Below are positions 10,431-20,667 of a stretch of 64,000 nucleotides of DNA, piece by piece. The notes under the pieces were generated by a model. The model made no database searches. It was not told the origin of the DNA and saw nothing but the letters and a program-made list of their open reading frames with translations. Each line of letters starts with the position of its first letter. Within the stretch, counting starts at the first letter, position 1. The translations under genes and the position numbers were made by a program. Source of the DNA: Euclidia mi (Eukaryota > Arthropoda > Insecta > Lepidoptera > Erebidae); the NCBI GenBank assembly GCA_944739405.2, contig OX123205.2:38894475-38958474 (forward strand). Direction: 5' to 3'.

Positions 10431-10720
10431 GTGGTTAGTATGAGAAGGGTAAGGCCATAGTCCACTATGCTGGCCATGTGCGGGTTGGTAGAATTCACAT
10501 GTCTTGCGAAAACAATATGGAGAACTCTCAGACATGCAGGTTTCCTCACGATGTTTTTCTTCACCGATAAGCAAGGGGTAAATGGTAATTAACAATTTAA
10601 TACGCACTGAACTTGGAAGTCATTGGTACGTGCCGTAAATTCGAACCAGAGACCTTCTGCGTAGCAGTCTGTCGGTCTCTTCACTCAGCTATCGCTGCTT
10701 CTTATATCTTTTCTTTTTTA

Positions 10721-10962
10721 AAGAGTCACGCCTGTATCCCCGAAGGGGTAGGCAGAGGTGTAATATTACACCCACATTTCGCCATGAATTGTTAGGTCCC
10801 ACGTAATAGGGGGCGAGCCTATTACAGTTACCGGGCACCTTACCAGACTCCGACTACTGAGAATTCGGAAAAACCCAGTAACACTTGCCAGACCCGGGAA
10901 TCGAACCCGGGACCTCTGATCAGCAGTCGCATACGCTATCCACTGGACCACGGAGGCAGTCA
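10721..10962 (-). mobile_element. tRNA-derived SINE, family A, full length
   Basis: Reverse complement of the unit at 1221-1469, including the tRNA-like head with A and B boxes (near 10885-10962) and the tail (near 10721). It is adjacent to the head end of the family D SINE. Confidence 0.85.
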
Positions 10963-11046
10963 ATAGTAGAGCTGATTTTTAAAATGTACGAATACGACAA
11001 TTTGTTTGTGAGTTATGTTTTTATGTACATACATACATACATACAT

Positions 11047-11240
11047 AGACTCACGCCTGTTTCCTCGAAGGGGTAGGCAGAGGCATATTAAACGCCCACT
11101 TTTCGCTAGTGTTTTGATCCCACGTAATAGGTGGCGAGCCTATTGACGCTTATCGGGATATTTTGTTTGCCAGAGCCTCGTCCGTTGATCGGCAGGTGCA
11201 CCACTTGCAGGTGAGGTTGGCTTGGGACTTATATCTTTGT
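11047..11240 (-). mobile_element. SINE family A-prime (different head)
   Basis: Shares the family A 3' body and tail (GGCGAGCCTATTG, CCCACGTAATAG, tail near 11047). Upstream, instead of a tRNA-like head, it has GCACCTGCCGATC / CAAGTGGTGCACC. The same variant lies on the plus strand at 24156-24370. A CATA microsatellite abuts its tail. Confidence 0.75.
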
Positions 11241-11835
11241 CGCAATATCATTGTCATTCAATTGGAGGGTTGAGCCTACTGTAGGTATACGCTGGCTAGA
11301 CGGGTTTCATGTTGAGTTTTCCGTTTCTTCGCAAAAAGACAGTGCTTCTTTACGGCCGATAAATATATTCTGGCAACCTGATAGGCATGCCACATCTCAG
11401 TATTACGCTCATTTGGTATCAGCCCAATAGAGCAAGCGGATAGTGCTAACCAAAGAGCACATACTTATTAAGTCAATAGGTACATCTTAGGGATTTCCTT
11501 TAAATTAAAATCGTCTCTGAAATCGGACTAAGAAACTAAGAACCTCATGATTTGCCGCAACCTTATACTAAACCTTATGCCGCAATCACAACTAGCATGT
11601 GCGTCAGTCGTTGATTTGAATATTAGGTATCCATATATTTTCTAAAAGCACCCCCAGAGGCTAATAGTGGCCTCTAGGGCACTTTTACATTGCTGATCCA
11701 TGAAATAATAATAACATTGTACCTGATAGGTACCTACACACAAAAATATCTAGTCCCAAACTAAGCAGAGCGTGTACTATGCTTACTAGACAATGGATAT
11801 CCATACATGTTATACTTTTTTTTTTCGTACCATCA
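11241..11835. other. Unclassified, with a weak family B-like fragment
   Basis: About 11268-11400 resembles family B debris on the minus strand (GAGTTTTCCGTTTCTTCGCA, GATAAATATATTCTGGCAAC). The rest holds nothing I recognise. Confidence 0.35.
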
Positions 11836-12447
11836 TCAGCCCTGTATATTATACGCTGTCCCACTGCTGGGCACGGGCCTCTTCTCTCTATGAGAAGGGG
11901 AAGGCCATAGTCCACCACGCTGGCCAAGTGCGGGTTGGTAGACTTCACATTTTGCAAGGTAGTAGAGCCTTGCTGATTTCAGCATAAATGGGCCGGCTCG
12001 ACCGGGGAAGCACTACCCTCTCACAGAAAATCGACGTACTCGTAAAGTAACAGTACCTAAACTGTTGTGTTTCGTTCGGTGAGTGAGAGTGCTGGAGGCC
12101 CTATCCCCTATTCCTTCTTCCTCATCCTATCCCTTTTCCCAACCCCAAGGAGCGGCAACGCACTTGTGACTCCTGTGGTGTTGCTTGTGTCCATGGGCGG
12201 CGGTAATTGCGTCTGCTCGTTTGCCGTCTGTTACCATAAAAAAAACATGTCTTTCGAGATCATTATGAAGAACTCTCGGACATGCAGGTTTCCTCACAAT
12301 GATTTCCTTCACCAATAAGCAAGCGATAATTAACAATTTAATACGCACTTAACTTCGAAAAGTCATTGGTGCGTGCCGTGGATTCGAACCCGAGACCCTC
12401 TGCGTAGCAGTCTGTCGGACTCTCCACTCGGCTATCGCTGCTTTTTT
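11836..12447 (-). mobile_element. SINE family D copy split by retroposon G
   Basis: The tail and mid-body lie at 11836-11950, ending in the text CACTTGGCC...CTTCACAT when read against intact copies. The body resumes at ACATGTCTTTCGAG (12246) and runs to the tRNA-like head near 12445. The interruption is family G at 11951-12247, with ACAT repeated at the junctions. Confidence 0.8.
11951..12247 (+). mobile_element. Retroposon family G, with A-rich tail
   Basis: A unit of about 295 bp starting GCAAGGTAGTAGAGCC and ending ACCATAAAAAAAA, inserted in a family D SINE. The region between contains CCAACCCCAAGGAGCGG and TGGGCGGCGGTAATTGC. The poly-A end and clean insertion mark a retroposon. A fragment of the same family lies at 4271-4360. 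Confidence 0.7.
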
Positions 12448-12451
12448 CGTA

Positions 12452-12606
12452 AATACATACATATTATACATAGAAACACCCAGAGCGAGTCAAACATCCA
12501 TGTTCACGAACACAAATGTTTCGACTTGAGCGCGCATCGAAACCGCGACGTTCGGCGTGGCAGTCGTAACTCTCCCGCTACGCCACCGGGTGGTCAACGC
12601 TTGTGC
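12452..12606 (-). mobile_element. tRNA-derived SINE, family H
   Basis: On the minus strand it reads GTGGCGTAGCGGGAGAG (A-box-like) followed about 40 bases later by GCGGTTTCGATGC (B-box-like) and a TCAAGTCGAAACA body. A related head lies at 63565-63690. The start and end are not fixed by target duplications. Confidence 0.5.
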
Positions 12607-12682
12607 GACAAAATCTTGCTGCAGCTCACTATATTTCGAATGCACGCTTGTGCAGCACACTAAATATCGACTTTAAGTGAGA

Positions 12683-13423
12683 TTTAGGTCTTCTGGTGAT
12701 TGTACCTACTCAGAAATGAAGAAGCCATGTGAAGAGGACCGCAACTTAGCTTATGTGAAGAGCATGCTATGCTAAAGGCACGTGGAGAGGATGGCTGACG
12801 AAAGACTGACCAAGCAGATATACAAGGCAAGTGTGAATGGCAGGACGAAGGGGAAGACCTAGGCGGACGTTTTTTGACCAGATCGGAGACATCTGTGGAG
12901 GATAAAGGTGTGGTGTTCCTCCAACTAGAGAGAGGAGCCTCTAACCAAGCTGGGTGGTCGTGCTTGGTGGCCTGCAGGCCGACGGACATCCTTTTAAGTT
13001 GTATATATGCGTCGTAGCGCGCGAAAGTTGATATCGCGGTTCAGGATCGTTTGAATATTTCCCGCGTCGTTAGGTGGAGTAGTGCTGTAGTAGTTTCGTC
13101 TTCATTGGGTAGATGGCGTTGTGCGGGTATTATGTAGATGGTCGCTACACATCATTAAAACAGGACAGGTTAGAAGTAGGTATATTGAACAGAAGAGCAT
13201 GCATGAGGAATTTGATGAGAGTAAATGAAGCAAGAGAGATATATGTCAGGATCGTTGCAAATGGCGTTCCGTAGTCTCTGCCTACCCCTCCGGGAAACAG
13301 GCGTGAGTATATGTTTGTATGTTGAGTTAGGGTCTTCTTGTAACCGCACTCAGAAATGAAGAAGCCATGTGAAGTGCTCCGCAACTTAGCTTATGAGAAG
13401 AGCATGCTATGCTAAAGCCAAAC
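12683..13423 (+). mobile_element. LINE 3'-end fragment between about 95-bp direct repeats
   Basis: The LINE C terminus (ATGGCTGACGAAAGACTGAC, AAGCAGATATACAAGGCAAG) starts near 12779, is split by 12894-13147, and continues at 13148 to the tail CCTACCCCTCCGGGAAACAG and GCGTGAG near 13315. Imperfect direct repeats flank it (about 12691-12780 and 13332-13423; shared text CAGAAATGAAGAAGCCATGT and GAGCATGCTATGCTAAAG). It is not an intact ORF. Family members lie at 48308, 49376 and 62043. Confidence 0.7.
12894..13147. other. About 250-bp insertion inside a LINE fragment
   Basis: It interrupts the LINE between GAGACAT and the matching ACATC...AAAACAGGAC of other copies. ACATC occurs at both edges, possibly a short target duplication. 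The content is GC-moderate with no open frame or inverted ends. Confidence 0.45.
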
Positions 13424-13577
13424 ATGACTAAGCCATTATTTTCATCTACTTAATGCGACATGAACCAGCGTGTATTCGAATGGTGAACTACAAAGCAGGA
13501 CATGCCAACCTTGCTGTCCTGTCTCTCCTGTCCAGCTATCAAAATATATATGTGATTATACATACATACATACATAT
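13424..13577. other. Unclassified spacer
   Basis: No gene or repeat recognised. The CATA microsatellite at 13560-13574 belongs to the neighbouring SINE tail. Confidence 0.4.
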
Positions 13578-13825
13578 CGTCACGCCTTTTATCCCCAAAG
13601 GGGTAGGCAGCGGTGTAGTTCTACACCCACTTTTCGCCAGATATACTTTAGTCCCACGTAATAAGGGGCGAGCCTATTGCCGTACCGGGCACATTGCCAG
13701 ACTCCGTGCTGCTACTGAGAATTTCGTGACAGAAAAACCCAATAACACTGCTCGACCCAGGAATCGAACCCGGGACCTCCCGATCCCACGCGCACATTTA
13801 TGCCGCGAGACCAACGAGGCAGTCG
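13578..13825 (-). mobile_element. SINE family A, second head type
   Basis: The body and tail match family A. The head (near 13755-13825) is a different tRNA-like sequence, with GTTGGTCTCGCGGCATAAA and GGTTCGATTCC on the minus strand. The same head type is used at 57757-57905. Confidence 0.8.
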
Positions 13826-13831
13826 CATAGG

Positions 13832-13968
13832 GTTTGATGTCGAGTTTTCCGTCTCTACGCAAAGATGGTATTTGCATCGTGTTATCCCTTAGTCGCCTCT
13901 TACGACACCCACGGGAAGATAGGGGGTGGTGACACTTGTATTCTATGCCGTCAACCACACGGCTTATA
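13832..13968 (-). mobile_element. Family B-like fragment, 5' half
   Basis: Reverse complement of the family B start: a CCGTGTGG-type beginning near 13968, a TCACCACCCCCTAT block and GTGGGTGTCGTAAGAGGCG. The 3' half is absent. Confidence 0.65.
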
Positions 13969-15170
13969 TGTGATTATAAAGACGACCAAAACGCTTGAGA
14001 CTGAGCTGCTCTAATTCAACACATTAAAAACTATTGTATAAAACGATATTTTTTTTAAATATGCCGTTTTACACGAAGTAAAGAAGTATTTCTTTTCATT
14101 TCATTTACAAGAAAAAATTATACGCAGTACAGCTTTGTCGTAAAAGCGTTAAGCGTACTTTCTTTTGTCGAGCGTACTTCGTAAGTACATTCTGGTCCAT
14201 ATATGTGCAAACTCAGATTGGGCACCCCGATATAAATAAGATTTTTCACATATTTTTCCATAAAACGAACTTGCCAGATCAAAAAGAGATGCACTTTTTC
14301 AAACTCGCAACACTATGTCAAGGATGTTTAGAAAAAAAACTACCAAATATACTTCAATCATTCATTTATTAACTCATTATGAAAAGAATACATTTGTTTC
14401 ACTTCCTACGCCCTTAACGTAGGAGCGTTATAGTATTATATACACAAATTAAAATTTACAAATTCTAAACAATACAGTGGCATACAAAAGTGTTAGCATT
14501 ATTTTATGCTCAATTAACTTTGAACTAATACGAAGCACTTTAAAATCGATGGCATAGGAAATCCCTTGGTCTGGCTTGTTGCAATTTATTTATCGCATAA
14601 AGCATGCTTATAAATTATAATGAGAGGCAGGACAGTATAAAAATATGCAGCTATGGAATTTTTTGTTTCTAAAGAAAATGAGGGTACTATGGCCTTTTAC
14701 ATTAGGGTACAACTTTCCCTTTTTTTTATATATTTTGGTACTTTTTGACACTTCAATGAATTTGCTACATTTCCGTTGTCTACCTCCAAAATAATATTTG
14801 TGACATTTGTTTTTTTTTATTAAGATGTAGAATGAAGAATAGGCCAGTTGCTTTTGAGGTTAGTGAAAATATGGTAGCATCCGGAAAGAGAGACCCATAA
14901 AACGGTAAGGAATGACAGAAATATTCAAACCAAATGAAATATAATTCTCTTTTTTGCCTATCTTTTTAGCCCAACAAACAAATACCTATCTGTCGCAGAA
15001 GAATGACAAGAATAGGATTGTTGAAGTTCTGCTATAGCTCTATATAAGTAAAAAAAAATAAGATGGCAAAATAAATAAGTTTCATAACTATCCCATTCTT
15101 TTTATTTTATTGCGATAAACAAACACAATAATATACATATTATAGTCTTTTATATATTGCTTTTAGTTAC
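13969..15170. other. AT-rich intergenic DNA, nothing recognised
   Basis: No open frame with protein-like content, no terminal repeats and no match to the other repeat families in this window. Confidence 0.5.
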
Positions 15171-15173
15171 TTA

Positions 15174-16034
15174 GGGCCTGTTCACGAGATCGGTCTAAGC
15201 GGCGCGCGTCGCGGCGGGCGGCGCGGCAGAGCGTCGTGCACGCCACGACCCTACAGCAGCGGTAAACGCAGCGGCAAATGTGGACGTATTTGGGCCGACG
15301 CGCGACGGAGTTACCCATAAATATGGCGATAACCAAAATATCTTTGTGTAACTATACGGTATACCTACAAAATTGTCGACATTGGATCTTCATTTCTTAC
15401 AAGTATTTTATATCAAAGGAATAATACATATTCGCAATTAATGAGGCGTTGAATAGGTACCTACACAACGTAGATTACGTTAAGTAGGTAGGTAAATCAC
15501 CTTTTAACTTTCATAGTAGCTGTGTCTGTACCTAAATAGGTACATATGTTATATGTACATTACACAATGTTTTAATGTTTGCGATTTATATTAAAACCTA
15601 CCATTACATTCTGTAAAACATTGTTTCATTACATCTCGCAACGTTTTATTAACATTTTTGTATTTATACAGCGGATGTGTTGCTATCCACACACGCGACC
15701 GTTTAAAAATTTCGACTTTAAATGTCTCCGTATTCATTACCGCCACAAAATATTTAACAAATAGTTTAACCGCCTAGTTCGTCCCTCGCGTAACGCTGTC
15801 TGTGCCGCTCGGAGTCGTGGCGTCGGACTCGGTCGCAGTACATTTGTTCCCGCCGCTCGCCGCACCGCCCGCCGCGCCGCTCGCCGCGCAGCCAATCGCG
15901 CCAAAAAAAACGCGCGCGTTATCGCTGTGCGCGGCGGCTCGTGGCGTGCTTCGAACGTCTTCATACATTTGATCTTGCCGCTAGCCGCCCCGCGCTAAGC
16001 CGCCGCTCAGAGCGGCAAGGTCGTGACAGGGCCG
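15174..16034. mobile_element. PIF/Harbinger-like MITE, 861 bp
   Basis: GC-rich, imperfect inverted ends (GGGCCTGTTCACGA on the left, CGGCCCTGTCACGA inverted on the right) lie between TTA (15171-15173) and TTA (16035-16037), a 3-bp target duplication typical of PIF/Harbinger. The middle is AT-rich; both arms contain clustered GCCGC/GCGGC. The GC-rich frame in the right arm is low complexity and not a gene. Confidence 0.65.
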
Positions 16035-16037
16035 TTA

Positions 16038-16442
16038 AATATACAAAAGGAAAATATTTATTATAATCTAAAATAAAAACATTTTATTATTATTATTTAT
16101 AATACTACACTTTTGTACAGTACCGTGAAACACATTTAATTATTAATACAATAATTTTATAATAGATCACATTAATTAATTGAACATAATAAAACGATAC
16201 ATTTTTATTAATTACACAATTTACAATTCTATACAACTTAATAATTAAGCTTATAAGCTGATGACCAAGTATTTGAAAAGAATAATTCTTTATTTTCATA
16301 TACCTCCAGTCTAAGAAAAACTTGAAATATTCTTTGATATTTTAATTAATTTAATATAAAAATATCAAGGTATAAAAATCGCGATATTCTAAGTTTAATT
16401 TTAAATAAAATGACGGTTACGAATAACGTCACGGAGTGTTCT
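16038..16442. other. AT-rich intergenic DNA
   Basis: Nothing recognised; no protein-like open frame. Confidence 0.45.
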
Positions 16443-17415
16443 AAAGGACAATGGGCAAAAATGTATGGGAACTGGGACCACTCTCCAATAGCAATAAGGT
16501 GTATGTCATTGGATAGGCATTATTAATAGAAACAATTTTATTATGACACTTTTGTTGTCACAGTTGTCCGTGCCAAGATATATGACATACAAGTTTCGAT
16601 AAAAATATGTTGATAAAAGCGTTTATTATAGTGCTTAGTACTATATAATGCTTTATTTTACAAACTGACTCGTCCTCGTGCCTGCCCAAGCGCTTAGGAA
16701 CAGTGTGGAGTGCCCCCTTCCCCTCCAAACCGGTTACTTGGAGCAGCGGCGACGCCGCCGTGCGCTTGGGGCAAAGCAGGAAAAAAAGTCAACGTCACAT
16801 CTCAGTCGTACGTTGCTATTGTGCGTGAATTAATGTGTTTCCGTATCACTCGCTTCTTTCTACGACATCGATCTAAGCATTATTTGGCCGCATCTTCTAC
16901 AGGACTAAACACGTACAAAGCATAGAATTGGGACATAAGTATATATTTTAGTATTATGACGTTCGAAAAGAGCTTAGATTTATATCTTTAATATTTTTAT
17001 CTTTATCTTATCTTTATCTTTCAACTAACTTACTCACAAAAAATAATGATATAATATTGCTTTGTTGCGACATGAAGGGCGGACAAACAAACACACTTTC
17101 GCATTTATAATATTAGTATTGATAACATTTAGTTTCCTAAAAGTTGCACCCCGCACCGTACCAACCGCTTGGGCAGACGCAAGAATAAGTCAGTTTGCAA
17201 AATAAAGCATAATAATAAAATAAAAGTACTAAGCACTATAAAAAAAACGCTTTTTCCAACATATTTTTATCGAAACTTGTATGTCATATATCTTGGAACG
17301 GACAACTGTGACGACAAAGCCGTTTTAATAAAAGTTGTTTCTATTAAAAAGACCTATCCAATGATATAAATCTTATTGCTATTGGAGGGTGGTCCCAATT
17401 TGCCCATCCTCCTTT
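16443..17415. mobile_element. Long-TIR DNA element, about 970 bp
   Basis: Arms of about 190 bp are inverted copies: GGGACCACTCTCCAATAGCA, TATGACATACAAGTTTCGAT and TAGTGCTTAGTACT on the left all reappear inverted on the right. The outermost match is AAAGGA...ATGGGC. The centre contains a moderately GC-rich segment (16680-16800) without a transposase. The target duplication is unclear, so the superfamily is not assigned. Confidence 0.7.
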
Positions 17416-17988
17416 GAAATGAACCGGACATATTGTCAAATTGGTCATCAGCTAAACAATAATAAGGCACCAAAATAATAAACTATCGGTACGGAGTAAT
17501 TAAAACTAACACAATTTGCAAACAACTAAATTATTTGCTGTTTGAAAAGGAATTAAATGCGTATATTATTTATATATTTTGTTTTCAGTGACAATTGGAC
17601 ACCATATTGGATTTTAAATAAAGAAATCAAGTATCTTTACATGACGAAGTGAAAAAAATATGGATGAAATAAATTTAAAATCGAGACTTTAAATCGAAGG
17701 CAGCGTTTGCAATGGAGATAAAATCCGGTTCATATATAAATATGTGGCATAGATACACCAGATAGAGGAACAAAAATGATAGGAATATTCAACCATTTAA
17801 TGTATGGAACAAAAATAAACAATATACGAGTGTTTTTGAACCGATGAGCGAAACATAAAACGGATGTTTCAAATATAATTATTGGCAGAACCTGATCCGC
17901 AGGGGTAGTAAATCCTGAAGAGGCAATTGGCAGGGCACATAGCTCAAAGAACTGATAGCCGTTGGGGCAGAACTTCTGAGGGTCTACC
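17416..17988. other. AT-rich intergenic DNA
   Basis: No gene or repeat recognised. Confidence 0.4.
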
Positions 17989-18180
17989 ACGAGTTTTGCA
18001 ATCGATCGTCAAGGTGACGATAGACTAGTCGACGGGAACAATTTCCATACATTTTCTAAAAGCGGATCGGAGATCGGATATCGGAGAGTAGCGATCGATA
18101 GAGCCCGCTAGGGGGCACATTTAGGAAATGTATGAAAATTGTTCCCTTCGACTAGTCTATCGTCACTGTATAAAACTCGT
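17989..18180. mobile_element. Short MITE, 192 bp
   Basis: Ends are inverted copies ACGAGTTTT...GTGACGATAGACTAGTCGA and GGGAACAATTT(C/T)CATACAT, arms about 70 bp. The centre contains short GATCGGA repeats. No coding capacity. Confidence 0.7.
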
Positions 18181-18700
18181 ACTAGATTCTCTCAAGTGGC
18201 GGCCTTTAACCGGATGACACAGCAGGGGTAGGCCCAGGGCCGAACTTTCCCTATGTGTAATGTGCGTGGCGCACACAGGCGCCAGGGTGACAGGGGCGCC
18301 GCGCGCCGGGATATGCGTTAAATATAACACTTATTTTAAAAAAAGGATGCAAAAAAAGGCGCTTCACAGATTTCGCACACAGGCGCCGCAGAGTGGCGTA
18401 GGGAGTGCCACCCATCCTAACGACATCGACAGTTAGCCCGAAAAAAAAAAGGTCATTCGCCATTCCGGGTGCCCCCCAAGCTAGCCTACGCCACTGCACA
18501 GGCGCTTCATACATTTCGCACACAGGCGCTGGATTGGGTCGGAACGGCCCTGGGTAGGCCTCCCGCAAGGAGAACCGACGATGTTGTTGCGATCCCAGGA
18601 AACTGTTGGATGCGGACCGCTCAAGAACGGTCTGTGTGGAGATTATTAGGGAAGGCCTATGTCTTGCCTTGGCCTTTTTCTTTATTGCCATAACATACAC
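18181..18700 (+). repeat. LINE C-terminal fragment and GC-rich debris
   Basis: At 18545-18690 the plus strand translates to RPPARRTDDVVAIPGNCWMR followed by SVWRLLGKAYV. This parallels the end of the RTE-like LINE ORF at 48880-49262 (RPPARWTDDLVGVAGSGWMR). The upstream 18230-18540 has two CACACAGGCGC blocks and no gene. Confidence 0.6.
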
Positions 18701-19671
18701 GTTAACAATATTTTAGAATTCTCTGAGTCCTGCACTAGTAATAACTTGATTCCAAGAGACAGCGTCTTCCCAAATTATATCTTGCCACAGATCAATTATG
18801 TCTCAAGAAAAAAGAAACGAAAAAAGAAGTCTATAGTCTAATATGATGAAGAGCAACTGAAGTGTAATGCATTTGGTACCCAACATCCTGATTTAATCTA
18901 ATAAGTCATCCAGCAATACCAAGTACAATATAAGAAAATATTAAAATAGTATCTATATTTTCTTTAGCCGTGACAAATGCCAATATAGCAGAGAATTAGC
19001 ACAAATGCAACATAATATCAATTTATGTGGACAAATATGTTGAAGGACTCTTTTGTTTTATCGAATAGAAAAGTTTTGTTATAAAAAGCCAATAAAATCT
19101 AGAATCGTTTGGGTTAATTTTTTTATACATGGCGTTAACTAAATGTTAGTTTTTGGAATTAAATCGTTTGATTTTAAAGAAATTTATGATCAAATAGTAG
19201 ACAGAAAATTATGAGATTTTTAAAATCTCAGGAAAATAAAATAAGTTTTAATACATCGTCTATAACCAAAGACAATACTCATGATTGATGATTTTATTAT
19301 AAGAGTTGTCTGTGGTAATATATGCTTTATAAAGCGAAGCTAAAAAAAGATGTAGTAGAGTTTCTGTAATTTCAGCCAAAAATCAAACGATTTAAAAACT
19401 AAAGTAACTTTATATTAATTTTCACAAGAAGATCTTCATATCCACTGTAAAGGCTGACATCCAAAGACAAATTCAAGACAGCACCAAAATAAACAAAACA
19501 TGATTTATCATCAAAACATTTAAAGGCTCAATTTCGTAGCTAACATACAAAACAAATTTACAATGGACACGAAAAATCTTAAGCGAAACAATAGCTGCTG
19601 ACTATCAGCAAAACAAACAATACGTCGCTCACAGTCAGCAGCTACATTTCCCAATCATTAAAAAATTACAA
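18701..19671 (-). other. Gmap 3' UTR and downstream flank
   Basis: AT-rich DNA after the Gmap stop codon on the minus strand. AATAAA on the minus strand at 19298-19293 is a reasonable poly-A signal, which would give a 3' UTR of about 0.4 kb. No other gene is seen. Confidence 0.4.
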
Positions 19672-19898
19672 TCACATGTCTTTTAAAACTGATTTCAGTA
19701 TGGCGCCTTCGGTGTTCCTAGTTTGGTTAACTCCGGTATCAAGGCTTGGAGATATCACCTTAGGCTCTGTCCTATCGGAATCTCTCGACCTTTGGGATGC
19801 TGTGTCCATTGAGTCAATATTTGTGAAGAGCAGGTTGTTAGACCCCGTCGAGGGATTCCTGCTGTGTCCAGCTATGGTTGGTGGGAAGGTCGGTTGCG
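19672..19898 (-). CDS. Gmap: Gmap (GMAP-210/TRIP11) last exon, C terminus
   Basis: Seventh recognised exon of the golgin gene. The acceptor TTTTCAG precedes 19898. The first two bases (CG) complete a codon begun by T at 23827, making Ser, so the phase is exact. It encodes about 75 residues and ends TGA at 19674-19672. The sequence is serine- and proline-rich and not coiled coil, with a last motif ILKSVLKDM. Vertebrate TRIP11 also ends in a short VLKDLL-type helix after a disordered, proline/serine-rich stretch, which supports the assignment. This tail follows the Arf-binding region of the previous exon. The 3.9-kb intron upstream contains a LINE inside a retroposon and a MITE. Confidence 0.85.
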
Positions 19899-20521
19899 CT
19901 GAAAATAAAGGAGCATGTTTTAACATAAGCACAGAGAATTTTATATTCATTTTATAAATAAAGTGGAAGCATAACTTCCACGTACGGACTCGCATAAACT
20001 TCGGACTGATAGACAAACAGGTATGTCGAATCTATAAGGGTCGTCTTTTGCTCCCCTCCCCCGTGGGATCTCAAATCAAATCAAATCATTTATTGCAAAA
20101 CTAAGTGTACATGGTGATGGTATACAATGGTATGTGCTTAAAACTTAGCGCCTTTTTCAAGCATAGCAATATTGAGAGCTGACTAGCAATTATAAGATAA
20201 GTAAATAGAAAACATTGTTATAATTGTTATGTACAGTTAATAGTTGTAGAGGTAGTCCGTAGTACAATTAATTGAATATTATATAACATTATTGAAATTA
20301 AGAAACATAGAATTAGTATTAATAGATCGATAGGATATAGAATTAGAAAATACAAAAAAATTGTTATGTCCTTATTTAAAACATGTTAAAATAAATCAGC
20401 TCGTGTAATCAAGATTAGAAAATACAAAAAAATAATTATGTCCTTATTTAAAATATTATGTCAAAATAAGTCAGCTCGTGTAATCAAGAGCTTCGTCATA
20501 TGCGTAATATTTAGACATGTA

Positions 20522-20650
20522 GGTATTATTATTATGAATATATTACTATTATTATTATGAATATATTATTATTATTATTATGATTATATTATTATTATGA
20601 TTATATTATTATTATGATTATAAGTATTACTATTATTATTATTACGTCTC
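20522..20650. repeat. ATT-rich microsatellite
   Basis: Long run of TATTATTATTATGA-type units in the 3' UTR of the LINE. Probably length-polymorphic. Confidence 0.8.
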
Positions 20651-20667
20651 TAACAAATCAATTCTAA

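Larger units (their letters stand above)
9123..10702 (-). mobile_element. SINE family D copy split by a LINE
   Basis: The tail (CCACTGCTGGGCACGGGCCT on the plus strand) lies at 9131-9163. The rest, up to the tRNA-like head, lies at 10430-10702. The two parts are continuous in intact family D copies such as 50573-50890. AGTA at both junctions may be the target duplication of the LINE. Confidence 0.8.

Noticed and set aside
15737..15968. Ala/Arg-rich minus-strand frames
   Set aside because: They fall in the GC-rich arm of a Harbinger-like MITE and repeat short AAR words.
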